Shown here in pieces: positions 8,357 through 17,633 of a DNA stretch of 64,000 bases (position 1 is the first letter of the stretch; every line of letters starts with the position of its first letter). The position numbers and the translations under genes were made by a program. The notes under the pieces were generated by a model, which did no database searches, was not told where the DNA came from, and was given only the letters and a program-made list of their open reading frames with translations. Origin of the DNA: Scandinavium manionii (GTDB lineage Bacteria; Pseudomonadota; Gammaproteobacteria; Enterobacterales; Enterobacteriaceae); the NCBI RefSeq assembly GCF_024764775.1, contig NZ_JALIGC010000034.1:1-64000 (forward strand). Reading direction: 5' to 3'.

Positions 8357-8767
8357 GTGATTTTTGACACCAAAAATGCGCTGATCGTCCGCAATGATTT
8401 AGCCGTCTGGCAGCGCCTGAATGTCGTGGCGTTTCTGGCCACGGGCATTACCGCCTCGTCCCCAGAAATTCTGGGCCAGCCTTACATTGACGGGCTGGGC
8501 CGCCAGTACGGTCAACTCGCGGGCGAACCGATGCTGATTTTTGAAGCCAATCTGGAGGCCCTGCAAAAGGCGCATCTGAAGGGTCTTGAACGCGAACTGA
8601 CTCTGACACCTTACGTTGAAGCGATGTTTTCAACGGGTCATGATCAAGCAAATCGGGAGGTGTTTCTTGCTGAGGATGCCGCGCGGCTGAATCTGGTGGG
8701 ACTGGCGATTCGCGGACCCAAAAAGGCAGTGGATAAAGTCATTAAAGGACTGAAACTGCACCCGTAA
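8357..8767 (+). CDS. DUF2000 domain-containing protein
   Basis: The 136-residue product looks like a DUF2000-family protein: LAVWQRLNVVAFLATGI at the start, GPKKAVDKVIKGLKL at the end. Function of the family is unknown; a peptidyl-tRNA-hydrolase-like fold has been suggested for it. The start is GTG at 8357-8359 with GGAG upstream. It follows the AraC gene by 55 bp and ends at a terminator, so it is probably the regulator's target or partner. Confidence 0.75.
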   Translation: MIFDTKNALIVRNDLAVWQRLNVVAFLATGITASSPEILGQPYIDGLGRQYGQLAGEPMLIFEANLEALQKAHLKGLERELTLTPYVEAMFSTGHDQANREVFLAEDAARLNLVGLAIRGPKKAVDKVIKGLKLHP

Positions 8768-8777
8768 TGGGTTCAAG

Positions 8778-8804
8778 AAAAAGCGGCAATCAATGCCGCT
8801 TTTT
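8778..8804. terminator. Bidirectional terminator between the DUF2000 gene and yciO
   Basis: The stem aaaaagcggca/tgccgcttttt closes on an ATCAA loop between convergent genes. Confidence 0.88.
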
Positions 8805-8809
8805 ATAAC

Positions 8810-9430
8810 TTACATGAATGGTTTCACGTCACCCACACCTTCACGCAGAACCACCGGTGAATCGTCCGTGAGATCGATAACCGTGGTCGGCTGCTGGCCA
8901 AGATAACCACCGTGAATAATCAAGTCGACCTGCTTTTCCAGATGATCTTTGATTTCTTCCGGGTCGGATTCAGTAAAATCGTTACCCGGCAGCATCAGTG
9001 ACGTTGAGAGCATGGGTTCGCCCAGCGCTTCCAGCAGCATCTGCGCAATCGGGTTCGACGGCACACGCATCCCGATGGTTTTACGCTTTTCCTGCAACAG
9101 GCGCCGCGGCACCTCTTTCGTCCCTTTAAGGATGAAAGTGTAGTTGCCCGGCGTATTGTTCTTAATCAGGCGAAACGCCACGTTATCAACGTAGGCGTAC
9201 GTTGAAATTTCAGACAGGTCGCGGCATACCAGGGTGAAGTTGTGGCCGTCTGGCAGATGACGAATCCGGCAGATTCGTTCCATCGCGCCTTTGTCTTCAA
9301 TTTTACAGCCCAGCGCATAACCGGAATCCGTGGGATAAACGATAACGCCGCCCTTGCGCACAATTTCAACGGCCTGATTAATCAGACGTTGCTGCGGGTT
9401 GTCCGGATGGACATAAAAAAACTGACTCAT
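8810..9430 (-). CDS. yciO: YciO, Sua5/YrdC/YwlC (TsaC-like) family protein
   Basis: The 206-residue product equals E. coli YciO in length and has the family's N-terminal nucleotide and RNA-binding signature (GGVIVYPTDSGYALGC) and a KRTIGMRVPS-like segment (KRKTIGMRVPSNP). It is related to the threonylcarbamoyl-AMP synthase TsaC used for tRNA t6A, though YciO itself is not the essential enzyme in E. coli. The ATG overlaps the rnm stop by four bases, so the two are coupled. Confidence 0.93.
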   Translation of the reverse strand: MSQFFYVHPDNPQQRLINQAVEIVRKGGVIVYPTDSGYALGCKIEDKGAMERICRIRHLPDGHNFTLVCRDLSEISTYAYVDNVAFRLIKNNTPGNYTFILKGTKEVPRRLLQEKRKTIGMRVPSNPIAQMLLEALGEPMLSTSLMLPGNDFTESDPEEIKDHLEKQVDLIIHGGYLGQQPTTVIDLTDDSPVVLREGVGDVKPFM

Positions 9431-10311
9431 ACTTCCCTCTCGTTGATCTTTTGGGGCTGTTTTTCCCAACTTTGCCACACGCCTTCTACCCCGGCGGGGA
9501 GCCACAGCTTGCGTCCGAGTTCTATCCACGGACAAGGCTGATGAAAATCAGAGCCCTGAGACGCCAGTAAACCGTACTGACGCGCATAGGTGGCAAGCTG
9601 CGCGCGTTCGTGGGGAGCCTGCTGACACTGGGCGACTTCCATGGCATCGCCGCCACATTCACTGAAATGAGCCAGCAGTCTTTTCAGCCACTTAGCAGAA
9701 AGATTATAACGCCCCGGATGGGCGATCACCGCCTTGCCGCCAGAATGATGAATCACATCAATAGCTTGATCTATTGTACACCACTGCGGCGGAACGTATC
9801 CGGTTTTACCGCGGGCCAGATACTTTTTAAACACGTCGTTAAAGTTGCTCGCTCTGCCTGATTCCACCAGAAAACGGGCGAAGTGACCACGCGTCACCGC
9901 CCCGCCGTCCGCAAGGGCCAGCGCCCCTTCCCACGCGCCCGGGATCTGCGCTTTTTCCAGACGTTCAGCGATAAGTTTAGCGCGTTGCTGCCGACGTTCC
10001 GTTTGTTCCGCCAGAAACGCGGTCATCGCCGGGTGTTCAATATCAATGTTCAGACCGACGATGTGGATATCATGATTTTCCCAGACGGTTGAAATTTCCA
10101 CCCCGGTAATCAGTTCAAGCGGTAATTCGGCGCGGGCGATTTCGGCCCGCGCGGCGGGGATGGCCGCCACGGTATCGTGATCGGTAATCGCCAACGTACC
10201 CACGCGCATTTCCAGCGCACGATGCACCAGTTCCTCAGGCGTCAAGCGGCCATCAGAGGCGGTGGTGTGGCTGTGCAGGTCGTAAATCACGGCGTAGGGA
10301 TGGTCGCTCAA
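9427..10311 (-). CDS. rnm: 5'-3' exoribonuclease RNase AM (PHP domain)
   Basis: This 294-residue PHP-domain phosphoesterase carries the metal-binding motifs HSHTTASDG (H13, H15), ITDHDT, and GSDFHQP near the C-terminus. The family (YciV/TrpH) trims 5' ends of ribosomal RNAs and removes short nucleotides. I chose a TTG start at 10309-10311 because it gives the same N-terminus as the E. coli protein and a GGAG site sits just upstream; a GTG two codons earlier overlaps that site. It is divergent from the trp operon. Confidence 0.9.
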   Translation of the reverse strand: MSDHPYAVIYDLHSHTTASDGRLTPEELVHRALEMRVGTLAITDHDTVAAIPAARAEIARAELPLELITGVEISTVWENHDIHIVGLNIDIEHPAMTAFLAEQTERRQQRAKLIAERLEKAQIPGAWEGALALADGGAVTRGHFARFLVESGRASNFNDVFKKYLARGKTGYVPPQWCTIDQAIDVIHHSGGKAVIAHPGRYNLSAKWLKRLLAHFSECGGDAMEVAQCQQAPHERAQLATYARQYGLLASQGSDFHQPCPWIELGRKLWLPAGVEGVWQSWEKQPQKINEREV

Positions 10312-10399
10312 AATCACTCCGGTGTTCAGTTATCACTATCAGTTTTAGGTTTGACGGCGCCCATCATAGCCTTACTGAATGAATTTCTGAAATCAGGGG

Positions 10400-10431
10400 T
10401 TGACTTTGCCCCTCCGGACTAGTTAACTAGT
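10400..10431 (+). promoter_or_regulatory. trp promoter and TrpR operator
   Basis: The -35 is TTGACT (10400-10405) and the -10 is TTAACT (10423-10428) with a 17-bp spacer. The perfect palindrome ACTAGTTAACTAGT (10418-10431) covers the -10 and matches the E. coli trp operator, so TrpR with tryptophan should block RNA polymerase here. Confidence 0.94.
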
Positions 10432-10460
10432 ACGCAAGTTCACACGACGAGGTATCTGCG

Positions 10461-10508
10461 ATGACACATTTTTCTTTCACTCTGCATGGCTGGTGGCGTA
10501 CAACCTGA
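10461..10508 (+). CDS. trpL: trp operon leader peptide
   Basis: The 15-codon reading frame MTHFSFTLHGWWRTT has tandem Trp codons 11-12, the hallmark of trp attenuation. Ribosome stalling there under low tryptophan lets leader segments 2 and 3 (cgggctg at 10512-10518 with caggcccg at 10551-10558) pair and prevents formation of the terminator. An ACGAGG ribosome site precedes it. The N-terminal half differs from the K-12 peptide (14 residues) while GWWRT is kept. Confidence 0.93.
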   Translation: MTHFSFTLHGWWRTT

Positions 10509-10553
10509 TATCGGGCTGTAGCTACGCGTCTGCATAAGACACACAGATACCAG

Positions 10554-10579
10554 GCCCGCCTATGAGCGGGCTTTTTTTT
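10554..10579 (+). terminator. trp attenuator (segment 3:4 terminator)
   Basis: The stem gcccgc/gcgggc is followed by eight T residues, between trpL and trpE. Confidence 0.93.
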
Positions 10580-10613
10580 GAATAAAAACATATCCGAGAT
10601 GGTGAGAACGATA

Positions 10614-12176
10614 ATGCAAACACAAAAACCCGCGCTCGAACTTCTGACCAGTGATGCGATTTATCGGGAAAACCCGACCGCGCTATTCCACCAGCTGTGC
10701 GGCGCCCGTCCGGCGACCCTGCTGCTGGAATCGGCGGATATCGACAGCAAAGACGATTTAAAAAGCCTGCTGTTAGTCGACAGCGCGCTGCGCATCACCG
10801 CTTTAGGTGACACCGTCACTATTCAGGCACTTTCTGACAACGGCGCGGCGCTGCTGGATTTACTCGACGCTGCCCTACCTTCCGGTATCGACAATCAGCG
10901 TCAGCCGAATGGCCGCATCCTGCACTTCCCGGCAGTGAGCAACCTGCTCGATGAAGACGCACGCTTGTGTTCGCTGTCGGTGTTCGATGCATTCCGCCTG
11001 CTGCAAACGCTGGTTACCGTCCCGGTTGACGAGCGCGAAGCGATGTTCTTCGGCGGCCTGTTTGCGTACGACCTGGTCGCTGGTTTTGAAGATTTGCCGC
11101 AGCTCAACAGCGACACCTCCTGCCCTGATTACTGTTTCTATTTAGCGGAAACCTTGCTGGTTATTGACCATCAGACCAAAACCACCCGCATTCAGGCTAG
11201 CCTGTTCACTCCGCAGGAAACCGAGAAACAGCGGCTGATCCAGCGCGTGGCACAGCTTCGCCAACAGCTCAACGAACCACCTCTGCCGCTGCCGGTAACC
11301 ACCATTGAGCAGATGAAAACCGAAGTAAACCAGAGCGATGATGAGTATGGCGCCGTAGTGCGTAAAATGCAGCGCGCCATTCGTGCCGGGGAAATTTTCC
11401 AGGTCGTGCCGTCCCGCCGCTTCTCTCTGCCTTGCCCGTCGCCGCTGGCGGCATATGACGTGCTGAAGAAAAGTAACCCAAGCCCGTATATGTTCTTTAT
11501 GCAGGACAACGATTTCAGCCTGTTCGGCGCCTCGCCGGAAAGCTCACTGAAATACGATGCCAGCAACCGTCAGATTGAAATTTACCCGATTGCCGGGACC
11601 CGCCCGCGTGGTCGCCGCGCCGACGGCTCACTCGATCGTGACCTCGACAGCCGCATTGAACTTGAAATGCGTACTGACCACAAAGAGCTTTCCGAGCATC
11701 TGATGCTGGTAGATTTAGCGCGTAACGATCTGGCTCGCATCTGTACGCCGGGCAGCCGCTACGTAGCGGACCTCACCAAAGTGGACCGTTACTCCTTCGT
11801 CATGCACCTGGTGTCCCGCGTAGTCGGCGAATTGCGTCAGGATCTGGACGTGCTGCACGCCTACCGCGCCTGCATGAATATGGGTACGCTGAGCGGCGCA
11901 CCGAAAGTCCGCGCCATGCAGCTTATCGCGGCGGCTGAAGGCGAACGTCGCGGCAGCTACGGTGGCGCAGTGGGCTACTTTACCGCCCACGGCGACCTCG
12001 ATACCTGCATTGTTATCCGCTCCGCTTTTGTTGAAAACGGCATTGCCACCGTCCAGGCGGGCGCTGGTGTGGTGCTTGATTCCGTGCCGCAGTCCGAAGC
12101 AGATGAAACCCGTAATAAAGCTCGCGCGGTACTGCGCGCCATTGCCCAGGCCCACCACGCGAAGGAGATTTTCTAA
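10614..12176 (+). CDS. trpE: Anthranilate synthase component I
   Basis: The 520-residue product is the same length as E. coli TrpE. It makes anthranilate from chorismate with ammonia delivered by TrpG. Conserved elements include the feedback-inhibition LLESADI near residue 40 and the C-terminal chorismate-binding segments PIAGTRPRG, MLVDLARNDL and GTLSGAPKVRA. The ATG at 10614 follows the leader; a longer in-frame opening would begin inside the attenuator T-run and is rejected. Stop and trpD start overlap by one base (TAATG). Confidence 0.97.
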   Translation: MQTQKPALELLTSDAIYRENPTALFHQLCGARPATLLLESADIDSKDDLKSLLLVDSALRITALGDTVTIQALSDNGAALLDLLDAALPSGIDNQRQPNGRILHFPAVSNLLDEDARLCSLSVFDAFRLLQTLVTVPVDEREAMFFGGLFAYDLVAGFEDLPQLNSDTSCPDYCFYLAETLLVIDHQTKTTRIQASLFTPQETEKQRLIQRVAQLRQQLNEPPLPLPVTTIEQMKTEVNQSDDEYGAVVRKMQRAIRAGEIFQVVPSRRFSLPCPSPLAAYDVLKKSNPSPYMFFMQDNDFSLFGASPESSLKYDASNRQIEIYPIAGTRPRGRRADGSLDRDLDSRIELEMRTDHKELSEHLMLVDLARNDLARICTPGSRYVADLTKVDRYSFVMHLVSRVVGELRQDLDVLHAYRACMNMGTLSGAPKVRAMQLIAAAEGERRGSYGGAVGYFTAHGDLDTCIVIRSAFVENGIATVQAGAGVVLDSVPQSEADETRNKARAVLRAIAQAHHAKEIF

Positions 12177-13771
12177 TGGCTGACATTCTGCTGCTCGACA
12201 ATATCGACTCCTTTACTTACAACCTGGCAGACCAGTTGCGCGCCAGCGGGCATAACGTAGTGATTTACCGTAATCACGTTCCGGCTCAGACCCTGATTGA
12301 ACGTCTGGCGACCATGGATAATCCCGTTCTGATGCTATCGCCAGGCCCGGGCGCGCCGTCGGAAGCTGGCTGTATGCCTGAATTGCTGACCCGACTGCGC
12401 GGCAAACTGCCGATTATCGGCATCTGTCTGGGGCATCAGGCGATTGTCGAAGCCTACGGCGGTTATGTCGGTCAGGCGGGCGAAATCCTGCATGGTAAAG
12501 CCTCCAGCATTGAGCACGACGGTCAGGCGATGTTCGCCGGTCTTGCCAATCCGCTGCCAGTGGCGCGTTACCACTCACTGGTTGGGAGTAATATTCCTGC
12601 CGGGTTGACCATCAACGCCAGTTATGACGGCATGGTGATGGCGGTGCGTCACGACGCCGACCGCGTAGTAGGTTTCCAGTTCCACCCGGAATCCATTCTG
12701 ACCAGCCACGGCGCACGCCTGCTGGAGCAGACCCTGGAATGGGCGTTACAGAAACTCGAACCGGCTAACACCCTGCAACCGATTCTGGAAAAACTGTATC
12801 AGGCGCAAACCCTGACTCAGCCGGAAAGCCATCAGCTGTTTTCTGCCGTCGTACGCGGAGAAGTGAAACCAGAACAGCTGGCCGCCGCGCTGGTGAGCAT
12901 GAAAGTTCGCGGTGAGCAGCCGCAGGAAATCGCCGGGGCCGCTACCGCCCTGCTGGAAAACGCGGCGCCGTTCCCGCGTCCGGATTATCCATTTGCCGAT
13001 ATTGTTGGCACCGGCGGTGATGGCAGCAACAGCATCAATATTTCCACCGCCAGCGCCTTTGTGGCGGCGGCGTGTGGCCTGAAAGTAGCGAAACACGGTA
13101 ACCGCAGCGTATCGAGCAAATCCGGTTCGTCCGATTTACTGGCCGCCTTTGGTATTAATCTGGAGATGAATGCCGAGAAATCGCGAGAAGCCCTGGATGA
13201 GCTGGGCGTGTGTTTCCTGTTCGCACCGAAATACCACACCGGTTTCCGCCACGCCATGCCGGTTCGTCAGCAGTTAAAAACCCGTACCTTGTTTAACGTG
13301 CTCGGTCCGCTGATTAACCCGGCGCACCCGCCGATTGCGCTAATTGGCGTATATAGCCCGGAGCTGGTGCTACCGATTGCTGAAACCCTGCGCGTGCTCG
13401 GATACCAGCGTGCGGCGGTGGTTCACAGCGGCGGCATGGATGAAGTTTCATTGCATGCGCCGACCGTGGTTGCCGAGCTTAAAGACGGAGAGATTCAGAG
13501 CTATCAGCTGACCGCCGATGACTTTGGCTTGACACCTTATCACCAGGAACAGTTGGCTGGCGGCACGCCGGAAGAAAACCGTGACATTCTTTCACGCTTG
13601 CTACAAGGTAAAGGTGAAGCCGCCCACGAGGCCGCTGTTTCCGCCAACGTCGCCATGCTGATGCGCCTTCACGGCCATGAAGATTTAAAAGCTAACGTGC
13701 AACAGGTGCTGGATGTCTTGCACAGTGGTGCAGCCTACGATCGCGTGACCGCATTAGCGGCAAGAGGATAA
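12176..13771 (+). CDS. trpD: Bifunctional anthranilate synthase glutaminase / anthranilate phosphoribosyltransferase
   Basis: This is a fused TrpG-TrpD protein of 531 residues, as in E. coli. The N-terminal glutaminase domain (about 1-195) has the nucleophile C84 in GICLGHQ and the His/Glu pair in FQFHPES. The phosphoribosyltransferase domain (about 200-531) has the PRPP-binding GTGGDGSNSINIST. It supplies ammonia to TrpE and then attaches phosphoribose to anthranilate. Translation is coupled to trpE by a one-base overlap. Confidence 0.96.
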   Translation: MADILLLDNIDSFTYNLADQLRASGHNVVIYRNHVPAQTLIERLATMDNPVLMLSPGPGAPSEAGCMPELLTRLRGKLPIIGICLGHQAIVEAYGGYVGQAGEILHGKASSIEHDGQAMFAGLANPLPVARYHSLVGSNIPAGLTINASYDGMVMAVRHDADRVVGFQFHPESILTSHGARLLEQTLEWALQKLEPANTLQPILEKLYQAQTLTQPESHQLFSAVVRGEVKPEQLAAALVSMKVRGEQPQEIAGAATALLENAAPFPRPDYPFADIVGTGGDGSNSINISTASAFVAAACGLKVAKHGNRSVSSKSGSSDLLAAFGINLEMNAEKSREALDELGVCFLFAPKYHTGFRHAMPVRQQLKTRTLFNVLGPLINPAHPPIALIGVYSPELVLPIAETLRVLGYQRAAVVHSGGMDEVSLHAPTVVAELKDGEIQSYQLTADDFGLTPYHQEQLAGGTPEENRDILSRLLQGKGEAAHEAAVSANVAMLMRLHGHEDLKANVQQVLDVLHSGAAYDRVTALAARG

Positions 13772-13774
13772 GAA

Positions 13775-15133
13775 ATGCAGACCGTTTTAGCTAAAATCGT
13801 TGCTGATAAACGCATCTGGGTCGATGCCCGTAAAGTGCAGCAACCGTTAGCCAGTTTTCAGAATGAGATCCAGCCAAGCACGCGTCATTTCTACGACGCA
13901 TTGCAAGGCGCACGTACCGCCTTCATTCTGGAGTGCAAAAAAGCGTCCCCGTCTAAAGGGGTGATCCGCGAAGACTTCGACCCGGCGCGTATCGCGGGAA
14001 TTTACAAACATTATGCATCGGCGATTTCCGTCCTGACCGATGAAAAGTATTTCCAGGGTAGCTTCGATTTCCTGCCCATTGTCAGCGGCATCGCGCCGCA
14101 GCCAATCCTGTGCAAAGACTTCATCGTTGACCCGTACCAGATTTACCTCGCACGTCATTATCAGGCCGACGCCTGCCTGCTGATGCTGTCGGTACTCGAC
14201 GATGACGAGTACCGCCAGCTTTCTGCGGTGGCGCACAGCCTGAGCATGGGCGTGTTGACCGAAGTGAGTAACGAAGAAGAACTGGAGCGCGCCATCGCGC
14301 TTAACGCCAAAGTCGTCGGCATCAATAACCGTGACCTGCGTGACCTCTCCATCGATCTCAACCGCACCCGCCTGCTGGCGCCACGTTTAGGCGCAGGCGT
14401 GACGGTGATTAGCGAATCCGGCATCAATACCTACGGTCAGGTCCGCGAACTGAGCCACTTTGCCAACGGTTTCCTGATAGGCTCGGCGATGATGTCACAC
14501 GATGATTTGAATGCCGCCGTGCGCCGCGTACTACTGGGTGAAAACAAAGTTTGCGGTTTAACCCGCGCCCAGGATGCACAGGCCGCGTATGAAGCCGGTG
14601 CGGTATTCGGCGGACTGATTTTTGTGCCTTCTTCGCCACGTTTTGTGGATGAAGCCCAGGCGCGTGACGTCATCAACAGCGCACCGCTGAGCTACGTCGG
14701 CGTGTTCCGTGATACCGCCATTAGCGAAGTGGCAGCGAAAGTCGAAAGTCTGTCACTGACCGCTGTGCAGCTGCACGGCAACGAAGACCAGGCCTATATC
14801 GATGCCCTGCGCGCGGTACTGCCTGAAAAGGTGCAAATCTGGAAAGCGCTGAGCGTCAAAGATTCCCTCCCTGCCCGTAACCTGAATCACGTCGACAAAT
14901 ACGTGCTGGATAACGGCCAGGGCGGCAGCGGACAACGTTTCGACTGGTCGCTGCTCAACGGTCAGGACTTGAGTAACGTCCTGCTGGCTGGCGGCCTTAG
15001 CCCGGATAACTGTGTAGATGCGGCGAAAAGCGGCTGCGCGGGGCTCGATTTCAATTCTGGCGTAGAGTCTGAACCGGGCATTAAAGATGCCAGCAAACTG
15101 GCCTCGGTCTTTCAGACGCTGCGCGCATATTAA
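13775..15133 (+). CDS. trpC: Bifunctional indole-3-glycerol-phosphate synthase / phosphoribosylanthranilate isomerase
   Basis: The 452-residue TrpC-TrpF fusion consists of two TIM barrels. The N-terminal barrel (about 1-255) has ECKKASPSKG and ISESGI of indoleglycerol-phosphate synthase. The C-terminal barrel (about 256-452) has VCGLTRAQD and QLHGNED of the PRA isomerase. It performs the isomerisation and ring-closure steps of tryptophan synthesis. It starts three bases after the trpD stop. Confidence 0.96.
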   Translation: MQTVLAKIVADKRIWVDARKVQQPLASFQNEIQPSTRHFYDALQGARTAFILECKKASPSKGVIREDFDPARIAGIYKHYASAISVLTDEKYFQGSFDFLPIVSGIAPQPILCKDFIVDPYQIYLARHYQADACLLMLSVLDDDEYRQLSAVAHSLSMGVLTEVSNEEELERAIALNAKVVGINNRDLRDLSIDLNRTRLLAPRLGAGVTVISESGINTYGQVRELSHFANGFLIGSAMMSHDDLNAAVRRVLLGENKVCGLTRAQDAQAAYEAGAVFGGLIFVPSSPRFVDEAQARDVINSAPLSYVGVFRDTAISEVAAKVESLSLTAVQLHGNEDQAYIDALRAVLPEKVQIWKALSVKDSLPARNLNHVDKYVLDNGQGGSGQRFDWSLLNGQDLSNVLLAGGLSPDNCVDAAKSGCAGLDFNSGVESEPGIKDASKLASVFQTLRAY

Positions 15134-15143
15134 GGAAATGGAC

Positions 15144-16337
15144 ATGAATACATTACTGAACCCGTACTTTGGCGAATTTGGCGGCATGTACGTGCCGCAA
15201 ATCCTGATGCCTGCCCTGCGCCAGCTGGAAGAAGCGTTCGTGAGCGCGCAGAAGGATCCGGAATTTCAGGCGCAGTTCACCGATCTGCTGAAGAACTATG
15301 CCGGTCGCCCAACGGCGCTGACCAAATGTCAGAACCTGACCGAAGGCACCAAAACCACGCTGTATCTCAAGCGTGAAGACCTGCTGCACGGCGGCGCGCA
15401 CAAAACGAACCAGGTGTTGGGTCAGGCGCTGTTGGCGAAACGCATGGGTAAAACCGAAATCATCGCAGAAACCGGTGCCGGTCAGCACGGCGTGGCCTCT
15501 GCTCTGGCGTGTGCCCTGCTCGGCCTGAAATGCCGCATTTACATGGGCGCCAAAGACATTGAGCGCCAGTCGCCAAACGTCTTCCGTATGCGTCTGATGG
15601 GCGCAGAAGTGATCCCGGTACACAGCGGTTCAGCCACACTGAAAGATGCCTGTAACGAGGCGCTGCGTGACTGGTCTGGCAGCTACGAAACCGCGCACTA
15701 TATGCTCGGGACCGCCGCTGGCCCTCACCCGTTCCCGACCATCGTGCGCGAATTCCAGCGCATGATCGGCGAAGAAACCAAAGTGCAGATTCAGGAGCGT
15801 GAAGGTCGTCTGCCCGACGCCGTCATCGCCTGCGTCGGCGGCGGCTCTAACGCCATCGGTATGTTTGCAGATTTCATTGACGACGCCTCTGTCGGCCTGA
15901 TTGGCGTTGAGCCGGGCGGACACGGGATTGAAACCGGTGAGCATGGCGCGCCGTTAAAACACGGTCGCGTAGGCATTTACTTCGGCATGAAATCGCCGAT
16001 GATGCAGACCGAAGAAGGCCAGATTGAAGAATCTTATTCTATTTCTGCCGGACTGGATTTCCCATCTGTAGGGCCACAGCACGCGTTCCTGAACAGCATC
16101 GGCCGCGCGGAGTATGTGTCGATTACGGATAACGAAGCGCTGGACGCCTTTAAAGCGCTGAGCCGTCACGAAGGTATCATACCGGCGCTGGAGTCTTCTC
16201 ACGCCCTGGCCCATGCACTGAAAATGATGCGCGAGAACCCTGAAAAAGAGCAGCTGCTGGTGGTTAACCTCTCCGGTCGCGGCGATAAAGACATTTTCAC
16301 CGTACATGACATTCTGAAAGCGCGAGGGGAAATCTGA
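15144..16337 (+). CDS. trpB: Tryptophan synthase beta subunit
   Basis: The 397-residue PLP enzyme has the Schiff-base lysine K87 in GGAHKTNQ and the phosphate-binding GGGSNAIG. It condenses indole with L-serine to give tryptophan in the alpha2-beta2 complex. The start ATG at 15144 follows AAGGAAA; an upstream in-frame opening lies inside trpC. The stop overlaps the trpA start by one base (TGATG), matching the 1:1 stoichiometry of the complex. Confidence 0.97.
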   Translation: MNTLLNPYFGEFGGMYVPQILMPALRQLEEAFVSAQKDPEFQAQFTDLLKNYAGRPTALTKCQNLTEGTKTTLYLKREDLLHGGAHKTNQVLGQALLAKRMGKTEIIAETGAGQHGVASALACALLGLKCRIYMGAKDIERQSPNVFRMRLMGAEVIPVHSGSATLKDACNEALRDWSGSYETAHYMLGTAAGPHPFPTIVREFQRMIGEETKVQIQEREGRLPDAVIACVGGGSNAIGMFADFIDDASVGLIGVEPGGHGIETGEHGAPLKHGRVGIYFGMKSPMMQTEEGQIEESYSISAGLDFPSVGPQHAFLNSIGRAEYVSITDNEALDAFKALSRHEGIIPALESSHALAHALKMMRENPEKEQLLVVNLSGRGDKDIFTVHDILKARGEI

Positions 16338-17146
16338 TGGAACGCTATGACAACCTGTTTGCTGAGCTGAAAAAACGCAAGGAAGGCGCGTTTGTTCCCT
16401 TCGTAACGCTGGGCGATCCGAACCCGGAACAGTCGCTGAAAATCATCGACACCCTGATTGAAGCCGGTGCCGACGCGCTGGAGCTGGGCATTCCCTTCTC
16501 CGACCCGCTGGCCGATGGTCCGACGATTCAGGATGCCACGCTGCGCGCGTTTGCGTCCGGCGTGACGCCGACGCAGTGCTTCGAAATGCTGGCCGCTATT
16601 CGCCAGAAACACCCGACCATTCCCATTGGCCTGCTGATGTACGCCAACCTGGTCTTTAACCGCGGCATTGATGCGTTTTACGCTGAATGCGCGCGCGTGG
16701 GCGTGGATTCCGTGCTGGTAGCGGATGTGCCAGTGGAAGAGTCGGCGGAGTTTCGTCAGGCGGCGATGCGCCATAACGTGGCACCGATCTTCATCTGCCC
16801 GCCAAACGCCGATGACGATTTGCTACGCCAGATTGCCTCCCACGGTCGCGGATACACCTATCTGCTGTCCCGTGCGGGTGTGACCGGAGCGGAAAACCGC
16901 GCCGCGCTGCCGTTGCATCATCTGATTGAAAAACTGACCGAATACCACGCCGCACCTCCGTTGCAGGGCTTTGGTATTTCCTCCCCGGACCAGGTGACGG
17001 CATCCGTTGGGGCAGGCGCCGCTGGCGCAATTTCCGGCTCAGCGATTGTGAAAATCATCGAGAAAAATCTCGATAATCCAACCACGATGCTGGCGGAACT
17101 GAAAACCTTCGTGCAGAACATGAAGGCGGCCACTCGCAGCGCATAA
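16337..17146 (+). CDS. trpA: Tryptophan synthase alpha subunit
   Basis: This 269-residue TIM barrel has catalytic E49 (ALELG) and D60 (PLADG), the residues that cleave indole-3-glycerol phosphate to indole and glyceraldehyde-3-phosphate. It is the last gene of the trp operon and ends just before the inverted repeat at 17153. Confidence 0.97.
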   Translation: MERYDNLFAELKKRKEGAFVPFVTLGDPNPEQSLKIIDTLIEAGADALELGIPFSDPLADGPTIQDATLRAFASGVTPTQCFEMLAAIRQKHPTIPIGLLMYANLVFNRGIDAFYAECARVGVDSVLVADVPVEESAEFRQAAMRHNVAPIFICPPNADDDLLRQIASHGRGYTYLLSRAGVTGAENRAALPLHHLIEKLTEYHAAPPLQGFGISSPDQVTASVGAGAAGAISGSAIVKIIEKNLDNPTTMLAELKTFVQNMKAATRSA

Positions 17147-17152
17147 TCTTAA

Positions 17153-17179
17153 CGCCGTCTGGTTATTCGCCAGACGGCG
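17153..17179. terminator. trp operon terminator hairpin
   Basis: The 10-bp stem cgccgtctgg/ccagacggcg has a 7-base loop just after trpA. No strong T-run follows, and the hairpin overlaps the 3' end of the convergent marR-like gene, so release may rely partly on Rho. Confidence 0.75.
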
Positions 17180-17633
17180 CTTCCTCTTTCACCACGTCCG
17201 CGTATTTGCGCACCAGTCGAAACAACTCGCTGATTTCCTCTTCCGGCCACCCGGCAAAAATCCGGTTCATCAACGTCTGTCTGGCATCATCAATACTGTT
17301 GGTTAAGGCCTTTCCCTGTTCCGACAGCGTCACTTCGCTGATCCGTTTATCACGCTCGGCGGGCTGCTTCTGCGCTAATCCCAACGCCTCTAGCCGCTTC
17401 ACCTGTCGACTCACGGTGGTGTAATCCCGCCCTAACCTGTCGGCAAGCTCCACCACGCCCGATGGACTATAGCGTCCGATAGTCACCAACAGCGGAAACA
17501 GCGCCTGATCGAGCTTCACGTTTGCCGCCGCAAGCAACGCTTCATCCCGCTGCGGATGGTTCATCACGCTGATGATATCCAGCAGCGCACCGTGAAAATC
17601 GGTCACATCAATTTTTTTATGTGCATGTTGCAT
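17163..17633 (-). CDS. MarR-family transcriptional regulator
   Basis: This is a 156-residue winged-helix protein. The region ELADRLGRDYTTVSRQVKRLEALGL is a typical MarR recognition helix and wing, with DKRISEVTLSEQG as the beta-wing. It is divergent from the quinone-oxidoreductase-type gene at 17709, and two ATGTGCAT-like inverted repeats lie between them, so autoregulation and repression of the neighbour are likely. The inducing ligand is unknown. Confidence 0.85.
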   Translation of the reverse strand: MQHAHKKIDVTDFHGALLDIISVMNHPQRDEALLAAANVKLDQALFPLLVTIGRYSPSGVVELADRLGRDYTTVSRQVKRLEALGLAQKQPAERDKRISEVTLSEQGKALTNSIDDARQTLMNRIFAGWPEEEISELFRLVRKYADVVKEEAPSGE

